Origin: Fidelibacterota bacterium
GTDB taxonomy: Bacteria; Fidelibacterota; UBA2242; JAFGTP01
Length of the DNA: 16,800 nt
Reading direction: 5' to 3'
Assembly: GCA_021735285.1 (NCBI GenBank)
Contig: JAIPHI010000041.1
Coordinates: forward strand, 1 to 16,800
Each line of letters opens with the position of its first letter. The stretch's first letter is position 1. Positions 1 through 7,870 of this stretch are shown piece after piece. The notes below the pieces were generated by a model. The model ran no database searches. It was given only the letters and a program-made list of their open reading frames with translations, and was not told where the DNA came from. Both the position numbers and the translations under genes were made by a program.

Positions 1-51
1 AGTTACCGATTGAAAAATTCAATGATAAAAAATCAAGGAAAGTAAATATGC

Positions 52-118
52 AGCTAGAATTTTATCTTGCAACAGCTACACTTTTTTCTTGCAAAGAGCT
101 AGATTTTTATCTTGCAAA
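52..118. repeat. Three-copy tandem repeat of about 22-23 bp
   Basis: Three adjacent units begin at 52, 74 and 97. Each starts AGCTA, runs through a T-rich stretch and ends CTTGCAA. Units 1 and 3 share the core TTTTATCTTGCAA, while unit 2 has TTTTTTCTTGCAA. The units are 22, 23 and 22 bases long with no unique spacer, so this is a tandem repeat and not a CRISPR array. It abuts the degraded intron-like segment and may have grown by slippage. No function is evident. Confidence 0.7.
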
Positions 119-560
119 ATACACTGTAATAATCTTTTGAATTACTACAGCCATTGTTATTAAGTATGCGGAACTTATAAACAATGTCATCAGAATTTTA
201 TCCTTTACTCTATTGCTAAAGTTTCACAGGTTCTGATTTTATCACTACTACGGGTTCATCTGTCATCTGCACTTTCATAACAAATTCTCACCTTTCGGCT
301 TGGCTCTGCTTAGTCTATATAGACGAAAATGCAGACTTCCCTTGTTAAGCAAACTATCCTGTTAGTAAAACCATCCGTTCAAACGTGTAATTGTATTCGG
401 AAATTTGGGTGTTGGCACTTTTTGCAACCTAACCCCAATTACCCGCCAAAATCGGTTCATTTACATTATGTTCCACTAACTTGCTAAAAGTCTTCCTTCA
501 CACCTTCCCGTTGCCAGAAACGCACTTGACTTCGCATTGTCTTCCCTTCCGATTAGGGGA
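107..560 (-). mobile_element. Candidate degenerate group II intron (5' ribozyme part plus frameshifted start of its maturase frame)
   Basis: On the minus strand this stretch is richer in G+C than its surroundings and reads like structured RNA. It has short G/A-rich motifs such as GGCAACGGGAAGGTGTGAAG near 500 and GCCGAAAGGTGAG near 290. An ATG at 278-276 then opens a 20-codon frame containing TDEPVVVIKSEPVK, which ends at TAG (216-218). Skipping one base just before that stop gives a second open stretch that runs on as SNRVKDKILMTLF to a TAA at 107-109. From memory, a ribozyme followed by a leader of the EPVVV-K-PVK type and then GNRxxDK is characteristic of group II intron-encoded proteins. 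No reverse-transcriptase domain and no domain V follow, so this would be a truncated, dead copy. The upstream boundary near 560 is approximate. The family assignment is an inference from motif resemblance. Confidence 0.45.
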
Positions 561-622
561 CAGGATATTCGTTCAATTGTAAAAGAACTAATCCATTGGA
601 TATGTTTGCATGCAAGGCAAAC

Positions 623-658
623 AAAAATAGAGAGTAGGTAATACTACTCTCTATTTTT
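623..658. terminator. Perfect 15-bp inverted repeat, likely bidirectional terminator
   Basis: The arm at 623-637 (AAAAATAGAGAGTAG) is the exact reverse complement of 644-658, around a 6-base loop GTAATA. The left end is A-rich and the right end T-rich, so a transcript from either strand would form a stem followed by U residues. It sits just outside the intron-like segment, in gene-free DNA. It could end transcripts from the minus-strand operon stopping at 1074, but that lies more than 400 bases away, and a role as a relic of a lost gene is equally possible. Confidence 0.55.
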
Positions 659-1073
659 GATTTATAAATAGTTTTTTTAAAATAGTTTTAATGAATACTA
701 ATATCGATAATTAATATTTTATCGCATAGAGTCTAGATAAAAAAGAAGATAATAAGTTTCTAATCCTGTTTTGTTGAAATCTCAAAAAATTGACAAAACC
801 TGTTTACTTGAATTATGCATGTCCTTTTAAAATATTGGGTTCAAGGTTATATTAATTTTAATTTTAGCACCTCTGTCTTGAAAAAACTGAGTTTTTCTTA
901 GGTTATGCATAATTCTAAGGTTAATCCCGAAAATCTCGAAGAGATTATTCGGCCTGAAAGGTGGAAAATGAATGTTAATGAATTTTTCAGGTTTAATATA
1001 CTACACTTAAAATGTTTCAGCAAACACAATTTTTTTAAGCCACCATTTCTCTTTTTTTTATGGTATTATCTTA
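659..1073. other. Gene-free AT-rich stretch downstream of the surface operon
   Basis: No convincing gene is seen. The stretch holds several short hairpins: GTTTTGT/ACAAAAC at 768-774 and 793-799, AATCTC/GAGATT around a 3-base loop at 932-946, and CCTGAAA/TTTCAGG at 953-959 and 985-991. None has a U-run on the minus strand, so none is a clear terminator for the gene ending at 1074. A 72-codon plus-strand frame from 905 runs into the 3' end of that gene and is not accepted. Confidence 0.6.
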
Positions 1074-2408
1074 CTAATCTTGGTAGTTTTTATAATCTTC
1101 AAGATTTTGTTCTGATAATATAACATATTGATATCGGACAATCCTGTCATTTCCTGTATCGGCTATATATATTATATTATCTTTAACAGCAATTGATTCA
1201 GGACGATCTAATATGTTGCCTATTTTTGTTCGAACAGCAGATGAGTCAGAAGTACTATCTGCACTTAAAATAGTCCCTATATTTCTCAGAAACTTACCAT
1301 TGTTATTAAAAGTCTGAACATAGTTTTTCTTAGCATCAACAATATAAATAATTCCATCCTTACTAAAATTAACATCCCATGCTGACCCAAATCTATCTAA
1401 TTCTAGAATATCATCTTCTCCAGGAATAAAAATACTTCTATATGTTCCAGCAGAAATACCATGGCAAGAATATATTCCCCCAGTTTGGGTATAATATAAA
1501 TTACCTGAAACATCTATATCAATACTCCTTGGTTCCATTACAAAGCCAGCTCCAGTTCCCTGACCGGTCACAACTTTATCAAAAATTGTTTTATAGTTAA
1601 TAACAATAGATGAATCTCCTAGACGAAGTAAATTTTGCGGAATATATCTTAATTTTACTATCCTATTATATCTTTTATCTAATATGTATATACCATTATT
1701 GTAGTCTTTTCCAAAAGCTACCAGGTCAGTAATTTTAGTATTTCTAGGATCCCCATAGGTATCCAGAAGAATGTTCTGTTTATCGTTACCATTAAAAAAA
1801 ATATGAGGTGCAAGAAGACTATCGATTAATTTTTCATTGTTCTCAAATTCAGTTTCTTCTCTTAACAATGAAAAGCCTTCATTCAGATATGCAATCAAGG
1901 AATCTATTTTATGAATATATTTTATATCATTGTTTTCATCATCTCTAATAGCGATCTTAGTAGCGACACCATTTATCCCGGTATTATTATAGTGCTGATT
2001 CCATGCGAAAATTCTATTCCCACCATCCACCATTAAAAGATTCATTTTACTGTCCTGTCCGAGACGAATGGGTTGAATTTTGCCGAAAGTGTCAAAATTT
2101 ATTTCAGAAAGTCTTTGAAAATTATTACCATATTCATCTTCTAATATTTCATTACCAGCCTGGTCAATTACTACAACTCTGTGATTAGCAGAATCAGCAA
2201 TAAAAAGATATCCATCCCTCCCAATTAATACATCCTTTGGCGAATTAAAGTTATATTTATTTTTATTCCAATTGGGAAATATTTGTACATAGCTTGTATC
2301 CCCTTGCTCCGCTTCACTAGCAGTTGGAAGGGGTTCGATATGGCCGCAATTATTAAAAATTAATTGTATTGCTAAAGTAATTGTTAATAGATATAGTATT
2401 TTTTTCAT
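1074..2408 (-). CDS. NHL-repeat beta-propeller lipoprotein
   Basis: The 444-residue product begins with a lipoprotein signal (basic MKK, hydrophobic 4-18) ending in FNNC, with Cys21 as the likely lipidated residue. The rest reads as a propeller of NHL-type blades. The clearest are at residues 53-88 (SPKDVLIGRDGYLFIADSAN, then HRVVVID) and 400-430 (RPESIAVKDNIIYIADTGND, then RIVRY), with a further blade around 345-383 (DGIIYIVDAKKNYVQTF). NHL propellers usually bind proteins or ligands through the top face, and some are enzymes. No catalytic residues stand out here. The start ATG overlaps the stop of the PorV-like gene by ATGA, so it is the last cistron of the operon and is probably translationally coupled. 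A periplasmic or surface scaffold next to the TonB receptor and PorV-like barrel is the best inference. The specific ligand is unknown. Confidence 0.85.
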   Translation of the reverse strand: MKKILYLLTITLAIQLIFNNCGHIEPLPTASEAEQGDTSYVQIFPNWNKNKYNFNSPKDVLIGRDGYLFIADSANHRVVVIDQAGNEILEDEYGNNFQRLSEINFDTFGKIQPIRLGQDSKMNLLMVDGGNRIFAWNQHYNNTGINGVATKIAIRDDENNDIKYIHKIDSLIAYLNEGFSLLREETEFENNEKLIDSLLAPHIFFNGNDKQNILLDTYGDPRNTKITDLVAFGKDYNNGIYILDKRYNRIVKLRYIPQNLLRLGDSSIVINYKTIFDKVVTGQGTGAGFVMEPRSIDIDVSGNLYYTQTGGIYSCHGISAGTYRSIFIPGEDDILELDRFGSAWDVNFSKDGIIYIVDAKKNYVQTFNNNGKFLRNIGTILSADSTSDSSAVRTKIGNILDRPESIAVKDNIIYIADTGNDRIVRYQYVILSEQNLEDYKNYQD

Positions 2409-3418
2409 AATTTTATTTTTAGTGTGAACCTTTGAATGTCAGTTAAATATCGCATCCTTGAAAATGAGTAATCGAAAATAATATTTTTCCCTCTAATAGG
2501 TAACTTCAAACCAAGACCAATATTAAATTTTTTTTCACTATCGTTTAAATTTAAACCTCCTCGAATGGAATATTTTTGGAGCAAGGTTTCTTCAAAACCA
2601 ATAGAAAAAGTTTCCACATTATCAATTGGATGATTTAATTGACTGGTAAGAGTAAATTTATTATATTCGGTATCGACAATTTCCATAGCACTACCAATCC
2701 GAAAAATTGTAGGTAATGGAAATTCTTTGTATTTTTCTTCTACTACTCCTCCTTCTGGTACTTTCTTTTCGTAAGTTCCATCGAAAGAAACATTAGGCCC
2801 GAAGTTAATCAGTGAAACGGCAAAGCGTAATGATCTAAAACCAGTCCAGTAAAAAGTACCTATATCTATCATAGGAGTCCTGCTTGATAATTCAGCAATA
2901 TTTTCCTCGACATATTTAAAAGAAATTCCCCAGGAAAACTGTTTGGTGATCCGTTGTGAAGCAGTAATTGAAAGAAAATAATTATTGAAATAAAATTTTT
3001 CACCGGTCCCATGTGGCATATATTCTGTTGTAACATCCATTGCATCGGTATGCAAAAAGCCACCACTTATCCCAAAAGCATAAACATCCGATATTTTGTA
3101 AACAGCACCAATATAATCATAGGTTATATTAGCTGGCCAATCAATTCTGGATGATAATATCTCACTGCTTTTCATTTGAGATGCTCCAGCGGGATTCCAG
3201 TACAAACAAGAAGCATCATCAGCAATACCAACAAAAGAACCTCCCATAGAAGCAGCTCGACTACCTATTCCTATTTTTAAAAAGGGCAGAGCCGAAGTAC
3301 CAGCTCTTTGATACCCCAATTCCGGATATAGTTCAAAACCCATCAGATGTTTTGAGATACAGAATAATAAAAGAAAAATGATCAGAAAATTTTGTATATG
3401 TTTTGATATATTATTCAT
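2405..3418 (-). CDS. PorV/PorQ-family outer-membrane beta-barrel protein
   Basis: This is a 337-residue exported protein with a signal peptide over about residues 1-27. The diagnostic block is at residues 49-79: IGSRAASMGG, then ADDAS, then LYWNPAGAS. That is the hallmark of the PorV/PorQ (UPF0164, FadL-like) family. The rest alternates polar and hydrophobic residues in the manner of beta strands and ends in a basic strand (FTLKIKL). In type IX secretion PorV receives cargo carrying a C-terminal sorting domain at the outer membrane, and PorQ belongs to the attachment machinery. This copy sits in one operon with two proteins bearing such domains, so a dedicated export or anchoring role is plausible, although many lineages carry numerous paralogues of unknown function. 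Its ATG directly follows the TAA of the TonB receptor gene, with no gap, and its own TGA overlaps the next ATG. Confidence 0.82.
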   Translation of the reverse strand: MNNISKHIQNFLIIFLLLFCISKHLMGFELYPELGYQRAGTSALPFLKIGIGSRAASMGGSFVGIADDASCLYWNPAGASQMKSSEILSSRIDWPANITYDYIGAVYKISDVYAFGISGGFLHTDAMDVTTEYMPHGTGEKFYFNNYFLSITASQRITKQFSWGISFKYVEENIAELSSRTPMIDIGTFYWTGFRSLRFAVSLINFGPNVSFDGTYEKKVPEGGVVEEKYKEFPLPTIFRIGSAMEIVDTEYNKFTLTSQLNHPIDNVETFSIGFEETLLQKYSIRGGLNLNDSEKKFNIGLGLKLPIRGKNIIFDYSFSRMRYLTDIQRFTLKIKL

Positions 3419-6172
3419 TTAAAAATGTAATTTAACCCCCAGTATAATATTTCTTGGTTCACGATAACGAGATGGATCAGTTGGTGGTAGATCCGTCAGA
3501 TCATCTGTCCATGATCTGGGAATAGGATCACCCGGTTCATAGGCTTCACCAGTTACTGGATTGATTCTTCGAGCAATTTTAGCATTTAATATATTTTCGA
3601 ATTGACAAAAGATATCAAATGTAATATTGTTAATGGAAAACCCTTTAGTGAATTTAACATCCCAACGTTGCCAAGCCGGACTTAGTTCTGTATATGGTGT
3701 TTCGGCATATTTTTCCAATTCGAGATCTATCATTGGTGTATATCGCTTTCCAGAAGATATTTCCCAATGAATATGGCATCCAAAATCTTTTGGTAATGGG
3801 ATCACATTCATAAATTTTAAAATTTTATTTCTTGGAGTGATAAAGTTAAAATCTGCCGAGATTCTTAAAGGAACATCCCAGGACATAAAATTTTCACCTA
3901 AAGATTTTTCTTTATTCACCGCAACTTTTTGAAGTGCTTCGTTTGGGGAGGAGCTTTTTCCAGTGACCATTGAATAGGTTCCATTTAACCTCACAGAAAA
4001 ATACCTCGAAAAGCGTCTTTGCATGTATACTTCTAACCCTCTTGATCGGGCATAATCCATATTAAAATACATAAAAGGTTGTTTTTGACCGGAAACACCT
4101 TTAATAGTCAACTGTTCCGAGGTTGCATAATCAAACAGATCTTTATAAAAGGCTGTGATATTAATAACTTGATCTTCACTAAATTTATGTCTTATCCCAA
4201 TTTCATAAGCAACTGTTGTAGAAGGATTTAGATCCGGATTCCCTAATAGTGGACTGGCTCCTAATCTAGTTTTATTAAGACCAGCATAAATATACTGGTA
4301 GTTAGGTCTTTGAGAAAAATGACCATAGGAAAAGAAAAGAACATCATTATCTGTTAATGGATGAGATATTCCCAAACGAGGACTCAAATGGGCTTTTCCC
4401 CGTCTTCCCAAAATGCTAAAAGTATTTTTTTTAAAATCCTTTCTAAACTCAGGTGACAGATGAGGGGCATAATCATGATTAGTAATAAGTTTAGTCGCTA
4501 TATCCCCTAATATCATGTAGTCCAAACGAATACCCATATTAATAATCATTCCTTCATATACTATCTTATCCTGGATATAAAATGCACCGGCAGCTGGATT
4601 AACACGATAGATATCCCAGGAACCTCCAAAACTATTATTGGCTCCCTTTAACCAGGGATCATCAATATTTATAACCTGCATATCAGTAAATTTAGCCTTA
4701 ATTCCGGCCTTCAAACGATGGCGATGTGTTATTTGGCTGGTTAATTCTGGTTCTAGTATCCAAGTTTCAGAATAATGATCATGCCAATTATTAGCATCTC
4801 CTGTATCATAAAAACCATCTCTAGTCCAAACAGTAATATCACCATCAGGATAATCAACAAGATATTGAATCGGCTCAATGTCGTTAGTTATATTGTATTC
4901 GTTAAAATATTTTCCTTGAACTGCAGAGTGGACATTTATGAATACTCGACCTAGATTAGCTTCTATAAAGGTTTTTTCATTAAAAGAGTGGGTGAGTTTA
5001 ATATTAGATCTTATTCCTTCCCATGTAATAGTATTATAATTATCAAGCATTTTCATATATGCATAGGGAAAATAGGTTCGTGTATTAGCAATAGATTGAA
5101 AATATCCTTGATTAATTTGAAGTGATCTTTTTAAAATACCAGAAATTTTAGTACTTCTATGCTTCCATGTCAATTTAAATAATCCCGACCAATTATTTTC
5201 TTGTCTTAAAGCAAAAGGTTCATATTTCTCTAATGCCGGTTTTAATTTTTCGCTATGAGGGAGATAGGTGTCTGAAAGATACATATATGCATTACCAAAA
5301 AAAGTAAGTGAGCCCGGAATATTTATATCCGCTAATGGTAACAATTTATTAGATATAGGTTCTGGCCCTCCGAGTGACATTTCAATTGCATCGGTATTGA
5401 AATTTTCAACCTTTTCCATACCTAGGTGATCTGTTTTCAAGGAAACGGAGCCCTTATATTTTTGCCCTCCTTCTTTGGTTTTTACGTCAATAATTCCAGA
5501 CATTGCTTGCCCATATTCAGCGTTAAAACCACCAGTAATAACTTCCAATTCCTCAATAACATCAGGACTCAGAAAAACACCATAGTTTTTCCCTGATAAA
5601 GGATCTTTTATTGAGACTCCATCAATAATATATAAATTCTCGTCTGCCCTGCCCCCTCTTATATGGATTTCATTATCAACCTTCACTACCCCGGGTTGCT
5701 TTTCCAGAAGATCATCTATACTTTTGGCTATACTGTTTTCTATCGAACTGCTACTAATTCTCTGTAAAGAACTTGTCAGTTCAGGTTCAAATAGTGGTTT
5801 CTTTCCTACAACAACAACTTCCTGTCCAAAGGCAAGCGTAGTTGTTTCCATTTGAATATTCAAATTTATTGTGGAATCAGCAGTCACTTTTATTCCAGTA
5901 AATAGTTTTATTTTATACCCCATCATATTGATCTTTAGGTCATAATCTCCAGGTTGGAGACCGGATATATAAAAATTACCCTCCGAATCGGACGCCGCTC
6001 CCTTATAAGTTCCTTTTACAATTATATTGGCGCCTACAACAGGTTCACCCGTTTTTTTATCGAAAATTTGCCCTTTTATTACCCCAGTTTCAGCCGATAA
6101 TAATATAATAGTCATAAGGATAGATGCTGTAATTATTTTAATTAATCTACTTTGTAATATCATCAATTTCAT
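3419..6172 (-). CDS. TonB-dependent outer-membrane receptor with N-terminal carboxypeptidase-like domain
   Basis: The 917-residue product has a signal peptide (hydrophobic 11-27, cleavage near LSA). A carboxypeptidase-regulatory-like beta-sandwich follows at about 29-110 (GQIFDKKTGEPVVGANI, then GNFYISGLQPGDY). A TonB-box-like EVVVVGKK lies at 118-125. The plug spans about 140-235 with its hallmarks DDLLEKQPGV, IHIRGGR, YIIDGVSIKD and GGFNAEYGQAMSGIIDV. A 22-strand-type barrel fills the remainder, ending in a terminal aromatic strand (GVKLHF). The family imports ligands such as siderophores, glycans or peptides using TonB energy. No exbBD or tonB gene is in the window, and no SusD partner is present. 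Its ATG overlaps the upstream lipoprotein stop (ATGA), and that lipoprotein may act as a surface lid or binding subunit. The substrate cannot be inferred. Confidence 0.92.
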   Translation of the reverse strand: MKLMILQSRLIKIITASILMTIILLSAETGVIKGQIFDKKTGEPVVGANIIVKGTYKGAASDSEGNFYISGLQPGDYDLKINMMGYKIKLFTGIKVTADSTINLNIQMETTTLAFGQEVVVVGKKPLFEPELTSSLQRISSSSIENSIAKSIDDLLEKQPGVVKVDNEIHIRGGRADENLYIIDGVSIKDPLSGKNYGVFLSPDVIEELEVITGGFNAEYGQAMSGIIDVKTKEGGQKYKGSVSLKTDHLGMEKVENFNTDAIEMSLGGPEPISNKLLPLADINIPGSLTFFGNAYMYLSDTYLPHSEKLKPALEKYEPFALRQENNWSGLFKLTWKHRSTKISGILKRSLQINQGYFQSIANTRTYFPYAYMKMLDNYNTITWEGIRSNIKLTHSFNEKTFIEANLGRVFINVHSAVQGKYFNEYNITNDIEPIQYLVDYPDGDITVWTRDGFYDTGDANNWHDHYSETWILEPELTSQITHRHRLKAGIKAKFTDMQVINIDDPWLKGANNSFGGSWDIYRVNPAAGAFYIQDKIVYEGMIINMGIRLDYMILGDIATKLITNHDYAPHLSPEFRKDFKKNTFSILGRRGKAHLSPRLGISHPLTDNDVLFFSYGHFSQRPNYQYIYAGLNKTRLGASPLLGNPDLNPSTTVAYEIGIRHKFSEDQVINITAFYKDLFDYATSEQLTIKGVSGQKQPFMYFNMDYARSRGLEVYMQRRFSRYFSVRLNGTYSMVTGKSSSPNEALQKVAVNKEKSLGENFMSWDVPLRISADFNFITPRNKILKFMNVIPLPKDFGCHIHWEISSGKRYTPMIDLELEKYAETPYTELSPAWQRWDVKFTKGFSINNITFDIFCQFENILNAKIARRINPVTGEAYEPGDPIPRSWTDDLTDLPPTDPSRYREPRNIILGVKLHF

Positions 6173-7809
6173 TTTCCTAAAAATTCCCTTATAACTTCAA
6201 TAACATTATTACTTCCATTTGTACTATGTAAGGTAAATGATAAAAAGACCAATTTTGCAGGAGAATCATGGGGGTATTTTAGACCAATGACTGGTTCCCC
6301 CTCCCACTCTCCTCTATTTGATGAGGGAAGCTGATAAAGAGTATCTGCGTCTGAACCCAATATAAGACCATCTGGATTTGATACAATTTTCCCGGGTGTA
6401 ACCTTTAAATTAACATAATTTGTATCCCTACTAAAAATTGTTGTACCGGGTCCAATCCTATAGTCGTCTTCAGGGTCAAATCGATACCGTCTTTTAACTA
6501 GATCGATTGACTCCGAGGACAGAAAGGAGTAAAGGGAGTCATTATTATCAATTGCATTAATACAACTTATCAAAATATGATGGTCTTTACTATTGGTTAA
6601 AATGTAGCTTAATATTTCATTTGATAAATTTGAAAGATGAGATTGCCCCTCAGCATAATATATTATATAATTAAAGAAATTGAGAGTTTCTTCAATATCA
6701 ATTTTGGAATAAGGTATCCGTTCTTCAATATGCCATACAGAATAGTTATTTACACCTAAAATCTTATTTAAGGCATCAGGATAAATTTCATCTCCAGCCG
6801 TTACAAGTCCATAATCATCAATAAATAATATTCCGTTTTGGTTCGGCTTTTTCACTGTCCAGGTTCCATCTCCTCGAGGAAATTGGATTATTTCGCTTAG
6901 CTGTCCGGCTATATCTTCTGCAACTAGATAAAACACCCAATTGCCCTCAGGAATATTTCTGAGTGTTACTGAACGGCGCTTGCCATCTAACTTTCCATTT
7001 ATTATGCCATCACTAAATTTTTCAAGGGTTTCCGGAGGTTTTGTATCTTTCGGATAAATTGTATAATAAAAGCCTGTTAGAGATTCATTACCATCGGGGT
7101 CATATCCGATCCAATTAAAGGTTCGGGTTGTAAATGTTTCAACCTTAATTGTATCTATAGGGTTACTTCCATATACGAAACTCACAGTTGGGGCGGAATT
7201 TTTTATCGGAAAATCAGCATAGGCCGGTGTTTTATCAACTGCCCCATTTGTATCGGTCGGGGCTAGATTATAAAATTCATCTCCTCTTAAAGTATATAAT
7301 TCACTACCAATTTGAGTTTGTATTCCATTAATATATCCTTCGGATAGTATAACATCTACACTATCAAGAATCCGATTTTCAGACCCTATATCAGAAAAAT
7401 ATTCATTATCAATATTAGATTTTGTAGGCTGCTCGTAATTCCATTTAGCTGTATTATCCACTGCTTTTATTTTAAACCAAAAATTATCAGATGTCTGTCT
7501 AATAGGAAGGATAAAAGTATCTGATTCCGAAGTAGTCCAGATAAAAGAATCTGGATATTCCTCAGCAAAATAACTCCATTGGTAAAAATATCCTAATACT
7601 TCTCCATCTGGATCGTTTCCCCACCAATTAACATATTGAGTACTATAAGTTGTATCCAGATTATCTTTATATGGCTGAATAGATAGATTCGTCTCCGGTA
7701 GTCGATTTGCAAAAGGTTCTGAGACTAAACCATTATCACAAGTCATAAAATAAATACATGATATAAGAACAGTCGCAAAAATTGTATATAAAAATTGATA
7801 TTTTTTCAA
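6169..7809 (-). CDS. Surface lipoprotein with two Ig-like domains and a C-terminal Rossmann-like domain
   Basis: The 546-residue product has a lipoprotein-type signal ending in FMTC, with Cys24 the likely lipid anchor. Two related beta-sandwich segments follow, each marked by an aromatic-DPDG strand pair: WWGNDPDGEVLGYFYQW at 62-78 and NWIGYDPDGNESLTGFYYTI at 232-251. Both resemble Ig/fibronectin-type domains. From about 326 (GILFIDDYG) to the end, an alpha/beta pattern with hydrophobic strands YIIYYAEG and HHILISC suggests a class I glutamine amidotransferase-like or DUF4350-like fold, but no nucleophile elbow or catalytic triad is visible, so it is probably a binding domain. The start is preceded by AAGG about 9 bases upstream. 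The gene lies 61 bases after the OB-fold protein gene and overlaps the TonB receptor gene by ATGA. It is likely a receptor accessory. Domain naming is an inference from strand patterns. Confidence 0.72.
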   Translation of the reverse strand: MKKYQFLYTIFATVLISCIYFMTCDNGLVSEPFANRLPETNLSIQPYKDNLDTTYSTQYVNWWGNDPDGEVLGYFYQWSYFAEEYPDSFIWTTSESDTFILPIRQTSDNFWFKIKAVDNTAKWNYEQPTKSNIDNEYFSDIGSENRILDSVDVILSEGYINGIQTQIGSELYTLRGDEFYNLAPTDTNGAVDKTPAYADFPIKNSAPTVSFVYGSNPIDTIKVETFTTRTFNWIGYDPDGNESLTGFYYTIYPKDTKPPETLEKFSDGIINGKLDGKRRSVTLRNIPEGNWVFYLVAEDIAGQLSEIIQFPRGDGTWTVKKPNQNGILFIDDYGLVTAGDEIYPDALNKILGVNNYSVWHIEERIPYSKIDIEETLNFFNYIIYYAEGQSHLSNLSNEILSYILTNSKDHHILISCINAIDNNDSLYSFLSSESIDLVKRRYRFDPEDDYRIGPGTTIFSRDTNYVNLKVTPGKIVSNPDGLILGSDADTLYQLPSSNRGEWEGEPVIGLKYPHDSPAKLVFLSFTLHSTNGSNNVIEVIREFLGK

Positions 7810-7870
7810 TTGTTACCTTATTCAAATTAAGGGCGCCCAAGAATATTCAGACGCCTTTTAGTTATAAAAT

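Noticed and set aside
52..118. Possible CRISPR array
   Set aside because: The repeat units are adjacent with no unique spacers, and no cas genes are present.
606..615. TTGCATGCAA palindrome
   Set aside because: A 10-base palindrome is expected by chance in a window of this size, and nothing nearby suggests a regulator site.
905..1123. 72-codon plus-strand frame starting MHNSKVNPEN
   Set aside because: It overlaps the 3' end of the NHL lipoprotein gene on the other strand. Its second half is a low-complexity Phe/Leu run, no Shine-Dalgarno is seen, and a stop lies just upstream of the ATG.
3419..6172. SusC-type glycan importer with a SusD partner
   Set aside because: No SusD-like gene flanks it. 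The neighbouring lipoproteins are beta-sandwich/alpha-beta and NHL types, so a polysaccharide-utilisation label is not supported.
7831..7838. GGGCGCCC palindrome in the 61-base gap between the OB-fold gene and the lipoprotein gene
   Set aside because: It stands out in AT-rich DNA, but at 8 bases it is too short to call an operator or terminator. The only larger pairing (AAGGCG with CGCCCTT) needs a bulge and has no U-run.
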